In this document: in pieces, positions 34,543 to 46,125 of the stretch | Numbering within the stretch: the first letter of the stretch is position 1 | Layout: every line of letters begins with the position of its first letter | From: Cercospora beticola | Taxonomy: Eukaryota; Ascomycota; Dothideomycetes; Mycosphaerellales; Mycosphaerellaceae | DNA length: 64,000 nucleotides | Reading direction: 5' to 3' | Assembly (NCBI RefSeq): GCF_033473495.1 | Contig: NC_088939.1 | Coordinates: 620,001-684,000 of the forward strand | The notes under the pieces: model-generated | What the model was told of the DNA's origin: nothing | What the model saw: the letters and a program-made list of their open reading frames with translations, nothing else | Database searches by the model: none | Program-made: the position numbers and the translations under genes

Positions 34543-35437
34543 TCAGTAGTCCCGATTCTTTTGCTCACGCGTCACTCTCTTCAGATGGGTTTTTGCGACT
34601 CTATACAAATAGCCGCGCTGAGCCTTGAGCTTCTGAACCTCCTTACTAAGCTCTTCCTTGTCCATATTGGCCTTCAAGAGATCCAAGTAGTCCTCGTGCG
34701 CCAGATCCTCTGCCAGCTCCAACACGTCGGCAGCAGTATCTGGCGCACAAAGCATCGTGAAATAGGGCCCGCCGCGTAAGAACTTGTACTCGAGCTCAGG
34801 TGCGTCAAGCTCCATTGGAACACAAGTCTGGTCGATGGTCTGTGCAATCAACATGCGACTCCAACTTTGGGATGGTCCGGTCCAACCATTCTTCGCCTTG
34901 CTTCTCATCTCTACAGCAATAGACTTGCGTGGTGCATACCAGTCCAAGCCCCGGAGTGCTTCAACAAAAACTTTCGTCGGGTAGTTTCTCTTCGAGAATA
35001 ATGGATTGATCCTGGATTTGGTCTCTGAGAGGGTGCAGGTGCGGTGGTCACGGCTTCCCTCGAGTTCAGTGAACCATAGAGCTTTCTGCAGCTTGACAGA
35101 TCCCTGGATGGTGTCGTTGAACATGCGATTGACTCTCTGGCTAAGGAGCAACGTTGTCATGTTGCAGCGGGCTTCGACCTTGCGTGTACTCGTATTCGAC
35201 GGGACATCTGACGCTCCTAGCCTTCCAATTGTCGTACCACGTGAAGGAGGAAGCGGGAGCGTCAACTGGACGACTCGCTTCCGCAAACATATCTTGCGAG
35301 CCATGTAGGCTAAGTAGGATCATCTCCAGCAACTCGACCGTCTCCAACACTTTGTGACAAGCTTCATACGACGGTGCCGGGTCCTGCGCAACTTCTGAAT
35401 TGGAGGTTGCCTCCTTAGCGTCCACCTTGGAGGTCAT
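34543..35437 (-). CDS. F-box-like fungal family protein, paralog 3 (frame break or 49-nt intron)
   Basis: Start ATG at 35437 (MTSKVDAKEATSN). The core SYEACHKVLETVELLEMILLSLHG is in one frame; the second core block CNMTTLLLSQRVNRMFNDTIQGSVKLQKALWF is in another, ending at 34543. A candidate 49-nt intron (GTACGA..TACGAG, about 35242-35194) restores frame exactly, although its splice sites are weak; otherwise this is a frameshifted pseudogene. The later part includes INPLFSKRNYPTKVFVEAL, SWSRMLIAQTIDQTC and a charged coiled-coil-like C-terminus (MDKEELSKEVQKLKAQRGYLYRVAKTHLKRV). The C-terminus differs from those of paralogs 1 and 2. Confidence 0.6.
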
Positions 35438-35907
35438 GTTGAGGGCCGGAGTCTGAGAACGTCAGTAAATACCTTAGGAATCTGTAAGCCGTGTTCCCAG
35501 TTAGCACATACGGCTGTCGGTATTTCCGAGTGGGTTGCGATTCGAGTTTTGTTGATACCAATGTGCCGAGCGCGAAGTCTTGTGTTCTGGACTGCGAGCG
35601 CAATTTGGTACTGGTATCGAAAATGAGAATGGAAAGAAGGGCAGAGGATTAAGTTATGGCGCAATGCTGGTAGCCTCAAGTGACGGAAACCGTTGGCGTT
35701 GAGCTTCACGTGGTACAGCAAGTACTCACAATCGTTCATCGATCGTCCTTCCCTCGCTCGGGAGGCATGTGAAAGGAGTGGCAGCGGTGATGTGAGGGCG
35801 GCGGTACCAAGCTTCACTTGCGCCGAAGCACGAGCTCAAATACTAGCCTGGCCTTTGTGCGCTGCGAGCAGGATGTCTCCGGATGTCGATTGAGCCCGAA
35901 TGCACCC
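35438..35907. other. Intergenic, no gene recognised
   Basis: 470 bp between paralog 3 and the WD-repeat gene. A short frame on the minus strand (35434-35817) has no recognisable domain. Confidence 0.4.
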
Positions 35908-37107
35908 TCATACGGTCCACACCTTCAGCGAGTTGTCCTCGTCGGACCGACCTCGACTTTCTTCATCCTCATCATCTTCGAATGAGCGCCCTTCAGACCT
36001 TCCACCCGAAGCGGTAGCCAATACCGCCCCAGTAGGATGCCAAATCGCACTCGCCACAGACGCCTCATGCAACTTCAACGCAGCATCCGGCACCTGGTCC
36101 TCCTCCTTCTCTCCCGGGGTCGACCACATCCTCACAACCCCATCAGTCCCTCCACCCCAAACCTCATACCCCGCTGCAGTAGGCACAACCTCAATATGCA
36201 TCTTCTGTGGCGTGATCGCATACCTCCCGGTCAAATCCGAGACTTTCTGCTGCGTGTTCCGAATATCATACACTTGCACGACATTGCTTTGCCGCTCTGC
36301 CACAAGTAAGTACTTACCACAAGGACTCCATTTTAGATCTGAGACGCCGGACCCGAGATCTGGTTCGAGCTCGAAGGATGAGATGGAGGATCCGAGACCC
36401 TCGTTCGAATAAAGGGCGATCTCTCGCTCGTTAGTGCCGAGGGCGAGGAAGCCTTCGTTACTGATGCTAAGAGCGGAAACGAAGCCTTTGCGTTGGAGAG
36501 TCTGGAGCCCGCGAGGTGCTTTGCGGCCACGGCGTAGTTTGTGGGAGATCGAGGGTCCTTCGCCATATTGAGAGCAGTCAAATGCAGCGAGGAGGGTGTC
36601 GCTGCCGACTAGGAAATGGTTACCATCTCGCGTGAAAACCAAACTCCGTGGCGGCTGAAATTCTTCTGTTGCCGAATGGATCAGCGGGTAGCTTGCTTGG
36701 ACTGTGTCGTAGTGCAACGCGTTTCGCAGTGTGATGGGCACATCTGCTGCGCCTACGAGCACGAATGTCGTCGCCGGATTCTGGAGATCGAAGCCTGGGT
36801 AGATAGCGTAGCTTTGGATTTTGCTGCTGGCCTTCCAGACAGCATATTCAGTCAGTGGTCGTGGTTCCTCTGCTTCTTCCAACAAGTCTGTCGGCAGCAC
36901 AATCGTGCGAAGGCAGTTGTCTTCATTATGTGTTATGATGCTAGTTCCGTCCGGTGTAAACAGAGCTTTGTGGAAGAAGTTCGGTCTTGCTTCAGCCAGT
37001 CGCTGCCCATTTTGGGAAAAGGTGCCCGACTCTCTCGTAGACTTGTTGAAAGTATTGCCCGTCGTCGCAATGCATTTTGGATGCAGTTCCGAAGCAGAAG
37101 AAGCCAT
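35908..37107 (-). CDS. SWT21: WD40 protein of the SWT21/WRAP53 (TCAB1) group
   Basis: Intronless, 399 residues. WD-type repeats are visible from NFFHKALFTPDGTSIITHNEDNCLRTIVLP onward: YPLIHSATEEFQPPRSLVFTRDG, GFVSALSISNEGFLALGTNEREIALY, VSDLKWSPCGKYLLVAERQSNVVQVYDIRNTQQ, EVWGGGTDGVVRMWSTPG and the last blade ASVASAIWHPTGAVLATASGG with a C-terminal LKVWTV. This arrangement (short N-terminus, RNTQQKVSDLTGR) fits the Swt21/WRAP53 family. Yeast Swt21 is a nuclear protein linked to pre-mRNA splicing; animal WRAP53 binds Cajal-body RNAs. An acidic/Arg insert (RSFEDDEDEESRGRSDED) sits before the last strand. Divergent from HSP10. Confidence 0.8.
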   Translation of the reverse strand: MASSASELHPKCIATTGNTFNKSTRESGTFSQNGQRLAEARPNFFHKALFTPDGTSIITHNEDNCLRTIVLPTDLLEEAEEPRPLTEYAVWKASSKIQSYAIYPGFDLQNPATTFVLVGAADVPITLRNALHYDTVQASYPLIHSATEEFQPPRSLVFTRDGNHFLVGSDTLLAAFDCSQYGEGPSISHKLRRGRKAPRGLQTLQRKGFVSALSISNEGFLALGTNEREIALYSNEGLGSSISSFELEPDLGSGVSDLKWSPCGKYLLVAERQSNVVQVYDIRNTQQKVSDLTGRYAITPQKMHIEVVPTAAGYEVWGGGTDGVVRMWSTPGEKEEDQVPDAALKLHEASVASAIWHPTGAVLATASGGRSEGRSFEDDEDEESRGRSDEDNSLKVWTV

Positions 37108-37327
37108 ACTTGGTTGTTGCCCAATTTATTGGAGAAGCGTCGGCAATAAGCGTAAAGCGGTCTCGGCGAACCAGGGTTGCCGTGATGCTCGAGCTTCTGA
37201 CTTTCTTCCAGCTTCTAGAGCGACAGACCGTTTCTTCTCCATCGCCATTTCAACCTTCCCGCTGACCAAACACTCCCGAAACCACCTTCTCCCACTTCCT
37301 CTGCTCCGGCGCTAATACACTATCACA
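37108..37327. promoter_or_regulatory. Shared divergent promoter region SWT21-like/HSP10
   Basis: Only 220 bp separate the two divergent ATGs, so the promoters overlap. A CTTTCTTCCAGCTTCTAGA stretch at 37199-37217 includes a TTCTAGA word reminiscent of a partial heat-shock element; this is weak. Confidence 0.4.
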
Positions 37328-37817
37328 ATGGTATGTACGAATGGATGGAATTGCACTCCGCAGGGCTAATGCGATTCTGCTTCTCAGGCCACTCTGGTGA
37401 GGAACATCAAGGCTCTGACGCCCCTCCTCGACCGTGTCCTCGTGCAGCGCGTGAAGGCTGAGACAAAGACTGCTGGTGGCATCTTCCTTCCTGAGACGGC
37501 AGTGAAAGAGCTCAACGAGGCTAAGGTGTTGGCTGTGGGACCTGGTGCTTTTGACAAGGACGGCAAGCGGTTACCAATGGGCGTGAAGTCGGGCGACCGT
37601 GTCCTTATTCCACAGGTAAGAGGAGCAAAAGTAAAAATAAAACATGGCATGGATAGGATGCTGACGATGGATACAGTTCGGTGGTAGCCCCATCAAGGTC
37701 GGCGAGGACGAGTACTCGATCTTCCGGGACCACGAGTAAGTCTATCACGAACTGAAAGATGCGAAACGACCAGGCGACTGACAGAATCACAGCATCCTTG
37801 CCAAGATCAACGAGTGA
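37328..37817 (+). CDS. HSP10: Mitochondrial 10-kDa chaperonin (HSP10, GroES homologue)
   Basis: Four exons: 37328-37330 (only the ATG), 37388-37615, 37677-37735 and 37793-37817, giving 104 residues. Family marks: LTPLLDRVLVQRVKAETKTAGGIFLPE (the mobile loop lies in TKTAGGIFLPE), EAKVLAVGPGA, GDRVLIPQFGG and DEYSIFRDHDILAKINE. It caps Hsp60 in the mitochondrial matrix as a heptamer. As is usual for this protein, there is no cleavable presequence. The first exon is a single codon followed directly by GTATGT, so the start depends on that splice; the acceptor CTTCTCAG leads into ATLVRNIKAL. Confidence 0.95.
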
Positions 37818-39573
<1,756 letters not shown>

Positions 39574-40896
39574 ATGGCCGACGACAAGAAGACCGTCGCA
39601 CCGGCGACCTACAGCCAGCCGTCGAGGAAAGGCAAGAAGGCGTGGCGCAAGAACGTCGACATCACCGAAGTTTCGTCCGGCCTCGACAACCTCCGCACCG
39701 AAATCATCCACGGCGGACCTGTCAAAGAGAAAGATGCCGACCAACTTTTCGCTACCGATACCACAGGAGATGCCGAGATCGCGCGCAAGCAGAAGAGCAA
39801 GAAACTGCTCAAAGTTGACGAGATCCTCGCAGCACGCAATAGCAAAGTCGACCCTCTCCAGCCGGGACGAAAGCGTAAGGTAGAGGATCACACTGGTAGC
39901 GGCGAGGGTGGAAAGCGCATCAAGGCCAATGGCAGATATGTTTCACACAAGGAACTCTCACGGCTGCGAAATGTGGCAGATGGAGGGCAAATTGGCATTG
40001 TGGTCGACGATCAGCCCAGCGACGATCTGTGGGGAGCACCGCAACCGCAGCCCGAGGAGCAGTACACCTTTCTCGAGAAGAAGAAACCGAAGGTTGCGCC
40101 TGCTACCATAAAGCAAGCTCCGACACCTCTCACAGTATCTGGCAAAGCGGTGGCATCAGTACTCAAACCCGCTGCTGGAAAGAGCTACAACCCACTCGTC
40201 GGCGATTGGTCCGCTCTACTAGAGAAGGAAGGCGCAGCAGCAGTCGAGGCAGAAAAAGCACGTCTTGCCGCTGAGGCTGCCCAAGCAGAGCGAGAACGGA
40301 TAGCAGAAGAGGAAGCTGCGAAGGCGGAGGCTGCTGAGAAGGACGAGTATGCTACGGATTACGAGAGTGCATGGGAGAGCGAGTGGGACGGGATACAGTC
40401 AGAAGGAGAGGCCGAGATCCACGTACAAAAGCAAAAGTCAAGAAAGACACCAGCAGAGCGGAATAAGGTCAAGGCACGAAAAGAGCGAGAGGCGAAGGAG
40501 AAGTGGGAGAAGAAGCAAAAGCTAAGAGACGCACAAGAACGGAAAATCAAAGAGATCGCCAAAGAGGTGGCTGCCAAAGAACGAGCACGACAGCAGAGAG
40601 CCGTGGCAATCGTGGACGATTCGTCCGCGAGTGACGAGGACGAAGATGGATTGCAAGTACGAAAGAGGAGGTTTGGTCAGATCCAAGTGCCAGATGCGCC
40701 ATTGGAGGTCACGCTCCCGGATGAATTGCAAGACAGCTTGAGAAGACTTAAGCCAGAAGGGTCAATACTGACCGACAGCTACCGAAACAAAATCATCAAT
40801 GGTAAGCTCGAGCCGAGGAAGAAAGTGGGCCAGGTCAAGCAAAAGCAGACTCAACGTACGGAGAAATGGACCTACAAGGATTGGCAGCTCAAGTAG
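39574..40896 (+). CDS. NOP53: Ribosome biogenesis protein NOP53 (GLTSCR2 family)
   Basis: Intronless; ATG at 39574, 440 residues. N-terminal block PSRKGKKAWRKNVDITEV, then FATDTTGD and SKKLLKVDEILAARNSKVDPL, are the Nop53 signature. The middle is highly charged and likely coiled coil (EAAQAERERIAEEEAAKAEAAEKDE..), and the C-terminal core PLEVTLPDELQDSLRRLKPEGSILTDSYRN matches the family. Nop53 is a nucleolar factor that recruits the Mtr4/exosome to process 7S pre-rRNA in pre-60S particles. The N-terminal LFATD stretch lies where yeast Nop53 has its Mtr4-binding arch-interaction motif (LFxxD). Confidence 0.93.
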   Translation: MADDKKTVAPATYSQPSRKGKKAWRKNVDITEVSSGLDNLRTEIIHGGPVKEKDADQLFATDTTGDAEIARKQKSKKLLKVDEILAARNSKVDPLQPGRKRKVEDHTGSGEGGKRIKANGRYVSHKELSRLRNVADGGQIGIVVDDQPSDDLWGAPQPQPEEQYTFLEKKKPKVAPATIKQAPTPLTVSGKAVASVLKPAAGKSYNPLVGDWSALLEKEGAAAVEAEKARLAAEAAQAERERIAEEEAAKAEAAEKDEYATDYESAWESEWDGIQSEGEAEIHVQKQKSRKTPAERNKVKARKEREAKEKWEKKQKLRDAQERKIKEIAKEVAAKERARQQRAVAIVDDSSASDEDEDGLQVRKRRFGQIQVPDAPLEVTLPDELQDSLRRLKPEGSILTDSYRNKIINGKLEPRKKVGQVKQKQTQRTEKWTYKDWQLK

Positions 40897-43065
40897 AATT
40901 ATTGTCTGCTACCACAGAGTCTTGCAACACAAACACGAGATCACATCGTCCTCGTTATCTCCAACCAAACCTGGACCTAATCGATATTCATATAAGAGGT
41001 TGAATGGAGTAAAGGGATCTTCAATCAGTCGATGAACAGGCACAATAAGCCGCTCGGGACCGTGAGGTAGACTGAATTTGCCTAATAACGTCCTCACGGA
41101 GGCAGTTGCTGGCATTGTGCCCAATCGAGACAACAACGACGGCGACCAGTAGCCATTGGGGTGCGCAGTAGCTATATGGTATATTCAGCATCTTTGAATG
41201 CCGGTGCCCTTGCGCTACTTCCAAAGATGCACTTGCGTCCATACACCTCGCACATTCTAACTGTAGCACAGTGTCCACATTATCGCACGCCGAAGCACCT
41301 TTGATAAACGCAGGTGTAGTTTCGACCAAGCATCTAGCGAGGGACGCCCACCAAGCTGACAATGTCATCCTTCTTCGAGAGCAGAATGTTGCTCCGGTAC
41401 AAGTCAGGGTAGCTGTCTCGATAACAGAGAAACTTCTGTTTAAGGGGAACAATGGCCGTTGCTTGTTTCTATGGCAGAGCCCGTCCAAGACGAGTACAAA
41501 GATCGGAGACTATCCTATTACGAAGGTACACGGATGCAATGCCCGAGCCTTGGCTGAGTTCAATCACGTACTACGAGTATAAAGCGCAGCGAGTCTTAGA
41601 TGACTTCTTGTTATCCTCGTAGTAGTAGACGATATCTCGATACTCCCGGAGAACGCCGACAATCCTCGGGTACATGCTATTAGCAGCACTGTCGAATAAT
41701 TCCGAGCAATCGTCCTTAACCGACAGCTCCAAAGCTCTGGAAGTGTTAGGATCTGCTAAGTACTGAGCGTCGAGTTCTGGAGACGGCGTAGGCGGAGCGG
41801 GAGCGCTGTTGGCGAAGGCAGTAGGCGAAGCAGACGCTATCGCAGACTGGAGCTGTAGTGCATCCGACTGTGTTATTTCCGACAGTGTCAGGTTGGACAC
41901 ATAGAAATACAGTAACGATAGGGCAGCGGCAATGGTCTTCTCCGTAGGCGGCAGTACTGCGAGTATCTCATCGCGGAACCAAGCAACTGGAACGACAGGG
42001 CGCTATAGCGTTGCTGATGCACCTAGTGCCTACATGTGACTTCGCAGCACTCGCAAAAGATGTTTTTGTGGTGGAGACAAGTCTTCTGTTGTCCGCCGAA
42101 ATGGAAGTGATCGATCCTGCGTCCTGACATTGTTGATCGGACCATCGCCCTTTTGCTCTCGCTTAGCAGACAACGAACAACTCGCCACGAGATCTTCAGA
42201 GGGAGTTGTGTTTTGTGGGCCTTGCATGGCAGTATTCTTCGATGTGCCTGATAACATCGGCAGCAAATGAGCGTCGATGGGACGACCATGGTTCGATCCT
42301 CCTATGATGCCTTCATGGGCCTGGCGGAAACCTGGACCAGGATTGAAGTTGGAGCCAGGGTTGGAGCGGATAGCAAGATCAATCATCACAGGCGCTTCGC
42401 GTGGGGCAGATGGGAATTGAGGCCCGGCCGATCTGCTCGTCTTGTTAGAGCGGCCTGGTTCTCCGGTTGCGGACGTCGAGTGCAACTGCGTGTCATCGTC
42501 TTTGGCTCTGCTCGACCTAGTAGTGCTGCCGGAGCTACACATCAGGCTCGATAACCGTGGCTACCTCTGAATGCAACGACCTCTGAGTGCAAGCGCCTAA
42601 GTAGATTGGCTCTCGATCCATGAAAAGCTCTGCTGATTGGCTTAGCGACCTGCGGTTGCACTCAGAGGTTGTTGCATTCAGAGATAGCCACGGTTAGTGT
42701 CTCTGGGTCGACGGTCGTGTCGTATTCTGATAGGCCTGCCATGCCCGAATGATCTTGGTGGGCATCTGCGCCATCCAGCAGGCTGGCTAGTGTCTCTGGA
42801 TCGATCTGGTTGAGGAGTGGCGGGGAGTTTCACATCAACTGTTCTGTCTCCTCCATTTCAGACGCGTGCAACTATCGGAAGCCAAAATCATTCGAGATGC
42901 AGCAAACAACAAACAAAAAAAATTCCTCATTCGCAGAAGCACAATATCACAGAGCGCGTGTTCCAGTTTCTGCAACAACGCCTGGTTACTATCCATTACT
43001 TACACCGTCCCCACGTATACGATCGCGTTAACCTAGGCTCTCTGCGTGGAAGCTAAAAGAGTGTA
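40897..43065. other. Gene-poor region with a MITE-like element
   Basis: 2.2 kb without a recognisable gene. Two minus-strand open frames (41571-41900, Ser/Ala-rich, 109 codons; 42030-42542, Ser/Pro-rich, 170 codons) have no domain I recognise and are not supported. The sequence is patchy in composition, and a 145-bp inverted repeat lies at 42552-42696. Confidence 0.4.
42552..42696. repeat. MITE-like inverted repeat flanked by TA
   Basis: Two 41-nt arms (42552-42592 and 42656-42696) are inverted copies identical at 39 of 41 positions around a 63-nt spacer. Each arm ends outward in TA, so the unit can be read as a TA target duplication around a non-autonomous Tc1/mariner-type element. Within each arm a 16-nt unit (CTACCTCTGAATGCAA type) is repeated twice. 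Both arm mismatches are C/T or G/A transitions. No transposase is encoded. Confidence 0.7.
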
Positions 43066-43656
43066 TCAACACCCTCCCCTCGCCATCCTTTTTGCAGCTC
43101 TCCACTGCGCTTTCTCCGCTTTCCATTCCGCTCTCTCTGTCCGCCTGGCCTCGTTTCTCTCAGCTTTGCGGGTACGACAGGCTTGCCACCACGTTGTTCC
43201 CTCTGGGATTTCGATCGACGAGATCCTCCTTCCATTTCCCACTTGGGGCAGAGTTGCTGGGACAGAGCCGAGTAAAGAAATGCTGCTGCTGGCGTCTCCT
43301 TCCGCATCTCTCCTGTTCATTAAGGTTGGACTTGCGTATGGAGATATATGTGCAGCGGGGTCATTGTCTGGAACGATGGCGCGGTTTACGACCACGGTCT
43401 CGTAGCTTGGTGGATTGATGGAAGCTTTGTCTTCTGGGTGGAGAAGTGATGACTTTTCTCCGCTGAGATCGAAAGGTGCTTGTTGCGGTGCTGGCTGATC
43501 AATGGTATATGGTGGCATCGCTTGCGACATGCCTCGCTGGTACTGTGGTTCCTGCTGCTGCTGGATCTTATGCTGTTGGTATTTGGTGTACGCTGCACCT
43601 GCGAGTGCCACAGCGACTGGGACTTGTTGTCTGTTTCGACGTCTGCTGCAACACAT
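43066..43656 (-). CDS. Hypothetical protein with MCC N-terminus and PPxY motif
   Basis: Intronless, 196 residues; not recognised by name. It starts MCCSRRRNRQQ, two cysteines next to a basic patch, as in proteins anchored by S-palmitoylation. A short hydrophobic AVALAGAAY segment follows, then a Gln/Pro-rich region. The PPSYETV sequence is a PPxY motif that could bind WW domains of Rsp5-type ubiquitin ligases. The C-terminus is strongly basic and helical (RTRKAERNEARRTERAEWKAEKAQWRAAKRMARGGC). Similar small membrane-associated proteins with WQ/RxxRKAER tails occur in ascomycetes. A peripheral membrane adaptor role is inference only. Confidence 0.6.
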   Translation of the reverse strand: MCCSRRRNRQQVPVAVALAGAAYTKYQQHKIQQQQEPQYQRGMSQAMPPYTIDQPAPQQAPFDLSGEKSSLLHPEDKASINPPSYETVVVNRAIVPDNDPAAHISPYASPTLMNRRDAEGDASSSISLLGSVPATLPQVGNGRRISSIEIPEGTTWWQACRTRKAERNEARRTERAEWKAEKAQWRAAKRMARGGC

Positions 43657-44076
43657 TTTGGTCGATGCGGGCTCTCTTGTCTGGTATTGGGATTTTGGTG
43701 TCTGATGATCAACTATAAAGGTTCTGTCTGCCCTTCGTATCTTGTAAGTGTGAATTTGAGCTGTTCTGACTTACTCTAGCCGATGGGAAGGGCAGTATAT
43801 ATGCTAGAGAACATACGTGCGACAGGTTGTCTACATGTTGATCAATCGCGAGAATGGTATAATGGTTGCCTGATTGTTGTCCCGCTACCTACTCAAGCTT
43901 TCGGCCGGAAGCCGACGTCACATTTATTCACTCGCATTCCCGTCCAAATCGGGTTAGACGCGAACTTCTTGTTCTCTTTTCTTTCCAATAGCTTCATTCT
44001 GTCTCGTCTATCTCGCTACAGAAAATTGATGGCTCTTTCAATGCTATAGCTTGATGTTGCGTCATCTCTTAGATCC
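43657..44076. other. Intergenic, no gene recognised
   Basis: 420 bp upstream of the MCC protein and downstream of the SnoaL-like gene. Nothing else supported. Confidence 0.4.
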
Positions 44077-44723
44077 TCATGCCGCCTTCTCCGGAACCAC
44101 TTGCGTATTGTACGGAGCCTCCACTCCCACGCCCAGATTCGTCACCACACTATGCTGCATCTTCCACGCTTGGTCCTCGCATACCCAGATATCATCACAG
44201 TAGTACTGGACTCTGAACGTCTTGCTAATGTCGTCTAAAGCCTTTAGATCCCAGTGCGTAACTGTTATACTGCACGCCGTCACGGTTAGCAAAAATTGGC
44301 TCTCTTGACAATCACAATCCCTTCAGCCAAAAACGAGGTATCAGAGGAGACAACTTACTAAGTTATAACTCTCGCCTTTTCATCACTCAACACCTCCTCC
44401 ACATATAAATTCGTCACCACATGTGAAGTCTTCGCTCCCTCGCCAGCTTTTTGCAATGCTTCCCGTGTCTGTTCAATGCCTTCTGCTTTGCCGCCGTATT
44501 GTCCTAATGCGGCACTGTCGTAATAGACATCTTGTGTGAAAACCTCGTTCAGACGTGTCCAGTTCTTGCTGTCGATCGTCCAGGCGGTTCTGTAGCCTGC
44601 TTGCGTGAGGCCTTCGATGGCGGATCCGGGAGGGCAAGCGGAGTTTTGACCATACTGAGCGAAAGCGGGCGAGCAAAGGAGGAAGAGAGGAAGGAGAGAG
44701 GTGAGATGCATTGAGAAGTGCAT
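44077..44723 (-). CDS. Secreted SnoaL-like (NTF2-fold) protein
   Basis: Two exons, 44723-44359 and 44269-44077 (89-nt intron), give 185 residues. The N-terminus MHFSMHLTSLLPLFLLCSPAFAQ is a clear signal peptide with a likely cut after AFA. The mature part has the SnoaL-like pattern: IEGLTQAGYRTAWTIDSKNWTRLNEVFTQDVYYD, then GIEQTREALQKA, TSHVVTNLYVEEV, ITVTHWDL, TFRVQYYCDDIWVCEDQAWKMQHSVV. This fold is used for hydrolysis, cyclisation or isomerisation of small molecules; the reaction here is unknown. Secretion plus small size makes an apoplastic role possible, but that is inference. Confidence 0.85.
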
Positions 44724-45415
44724 GATCGTGCGGTGAAGGAGCTGTTGATTGGGCGAGGAACAGGTGTCGCTGCTTGCGCTATTGGACTTCTTCCGGTTTT
44801 TGCGATGCAGGAGCTCGATTGTAGATCTGTTCTTATGTCAACACGACTTTGTGTACCCTGTCGTTTCGGAGGAATTGATTGTCTCGTGGGTAGGTACTTT
44901 CATTCCGTCGGTAAGTTAAGCACGTTTCTGCCACAAAGCGTCTGGGACCGGGTTTCGAAACACATGCGCTAGGATCTCGAGGTCTCTCGTCTCGATCCAT
45001 CTTTTCATGGTATTCTGTTTGGTCTGACGGATGTGGCTCGCTTGCTGCAAGCTTTCATGACTGGCTCGCAATGCTGCAAGCATTTAATAGCCCCTGATAC
45101 AGGTGTATTATTGTGCAGTGCCGCCTTCATCGGATTGTAAGGTACCAGATGCCCACGTAGCTTTCGCGAAAGATCCGTCACACGTGGTGTTTCGTGGGAA
45201 AGGTCACGAGTCAGTAGGACAGGATCTGTCAGAGAATATCTCATGATCGAGTCCTTAGCCAAGCTTGTCAAACTCACTCAAGCATTTCCGTCACCCTTAT
45301 GTCTCATGCCAACGCGAATGCTTCATCGGATGCTGCATCATCTGCGAAAGTCTCGCTTACATTGCTTTCTGTCAGTGTGCTGTTGTTGACCATCTTCGCA
45401 GAATCGGAGAATATA
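44724..45415. other. Intergenic, no gene recognised
   Basis: 690 bp: 5' flank of the SnoaL-like gene and 3' flank of the disrupted sugar transporter. Nothing further recognised. Confidence 0.4.
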
Positions 45416-45924
45416 TCACGAAGCTTTATCGTCAATACGTTCCACCTGCTCACCCTTCTCGGTCCCGCCAATTGAGCTTCGTCGTCGCTCGACATCTTGA
45501 AGAATCTCCTCATTCGGTCTCTGACTCTCCTTGACTGGCTGGCTCTTGCGGCCAAACTTGTGAAGCCCGTCTGCGCCATCTGTCGTAAACAAGAAATCGA
45601 TCTCTTCCAAAGTTAGATTCGATGTTTCGAGGTAGAACTGTAGCAGAATCAAAGTTAGATCAAATCATCTGTTGGCTGGAATCTGGACCACGTGGAAGCT
45701 TACAAAGTAGACGAGCGGAATGAAAGAGAAGTTGAGTGCCATGAAGATCAGGTAGCCCTTCCATGCTAGGCTGTTGAGGAGTGTTGCTGTTTCGCGTTAG
45801 TGATTTCTGACAGCCGTTGGTCGTGTCATAAGACTCACGTGTGACCATGACGACAAAGAAGTTCCAGAGCCAGTTACTGCTGATGCCAATTGCTGTTCCC
45901 TTTGCACGAGCGTGGAGGGGCAAA

Positions 45925-45929
45925 ATCTC
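45925..45929. repeat. Target-site duplication ATCTC (left)
   Basis: ATCTC directly precedes the left LTR and recurs at 53290-53294 directly after the right LTR. It also falls in the transporter codons that join across the insertion. Confidence 0.93.
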
Positions 45930-46125
45930 TATTGAACAAAGGTGCCCAAGCCACCACAATCTCCGAGGCTATATCTCATTATCGGAGGTACCGACAATAG
46001 TAAGGAGTTACCGTAAGAGAGAGACAATAGCAACGGGGGTATATAGCGTACGTAGTTTGTCGACAGGTAGCTCGATTAGGGGCTTCCATGTACTCTACAG
46101 TTCTCACTCTCTCTACTTTTCAAGT
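45930..46125 (+). repeat. Left LTR of Copia element (196 bp)
   Basis: Identical to 53094-53289 except T at 46077 versus C at 53241. The ends are TATTGAAC and TTTTCAAGT; the boundaries are fixed by the flanking ATCTC duplication, by the primer-binding site starting at its 3' edge and by the purine tract before the right LTR. Confidence 0.95.

Noticed and set aside
42030..42542. Minus-strand 170-codon Ser/Pro-rich open frame
   Set aside because: No domain, no splice support, in a patchy repeat-bearing region; not enough to call a gene.
45416..45924. A separate small gene on the left of the retrotransposon
   Set aside because: These exons join in frame, through the duplicated ATCTC site, to the transporter exons right of the element; they are its 3' end.
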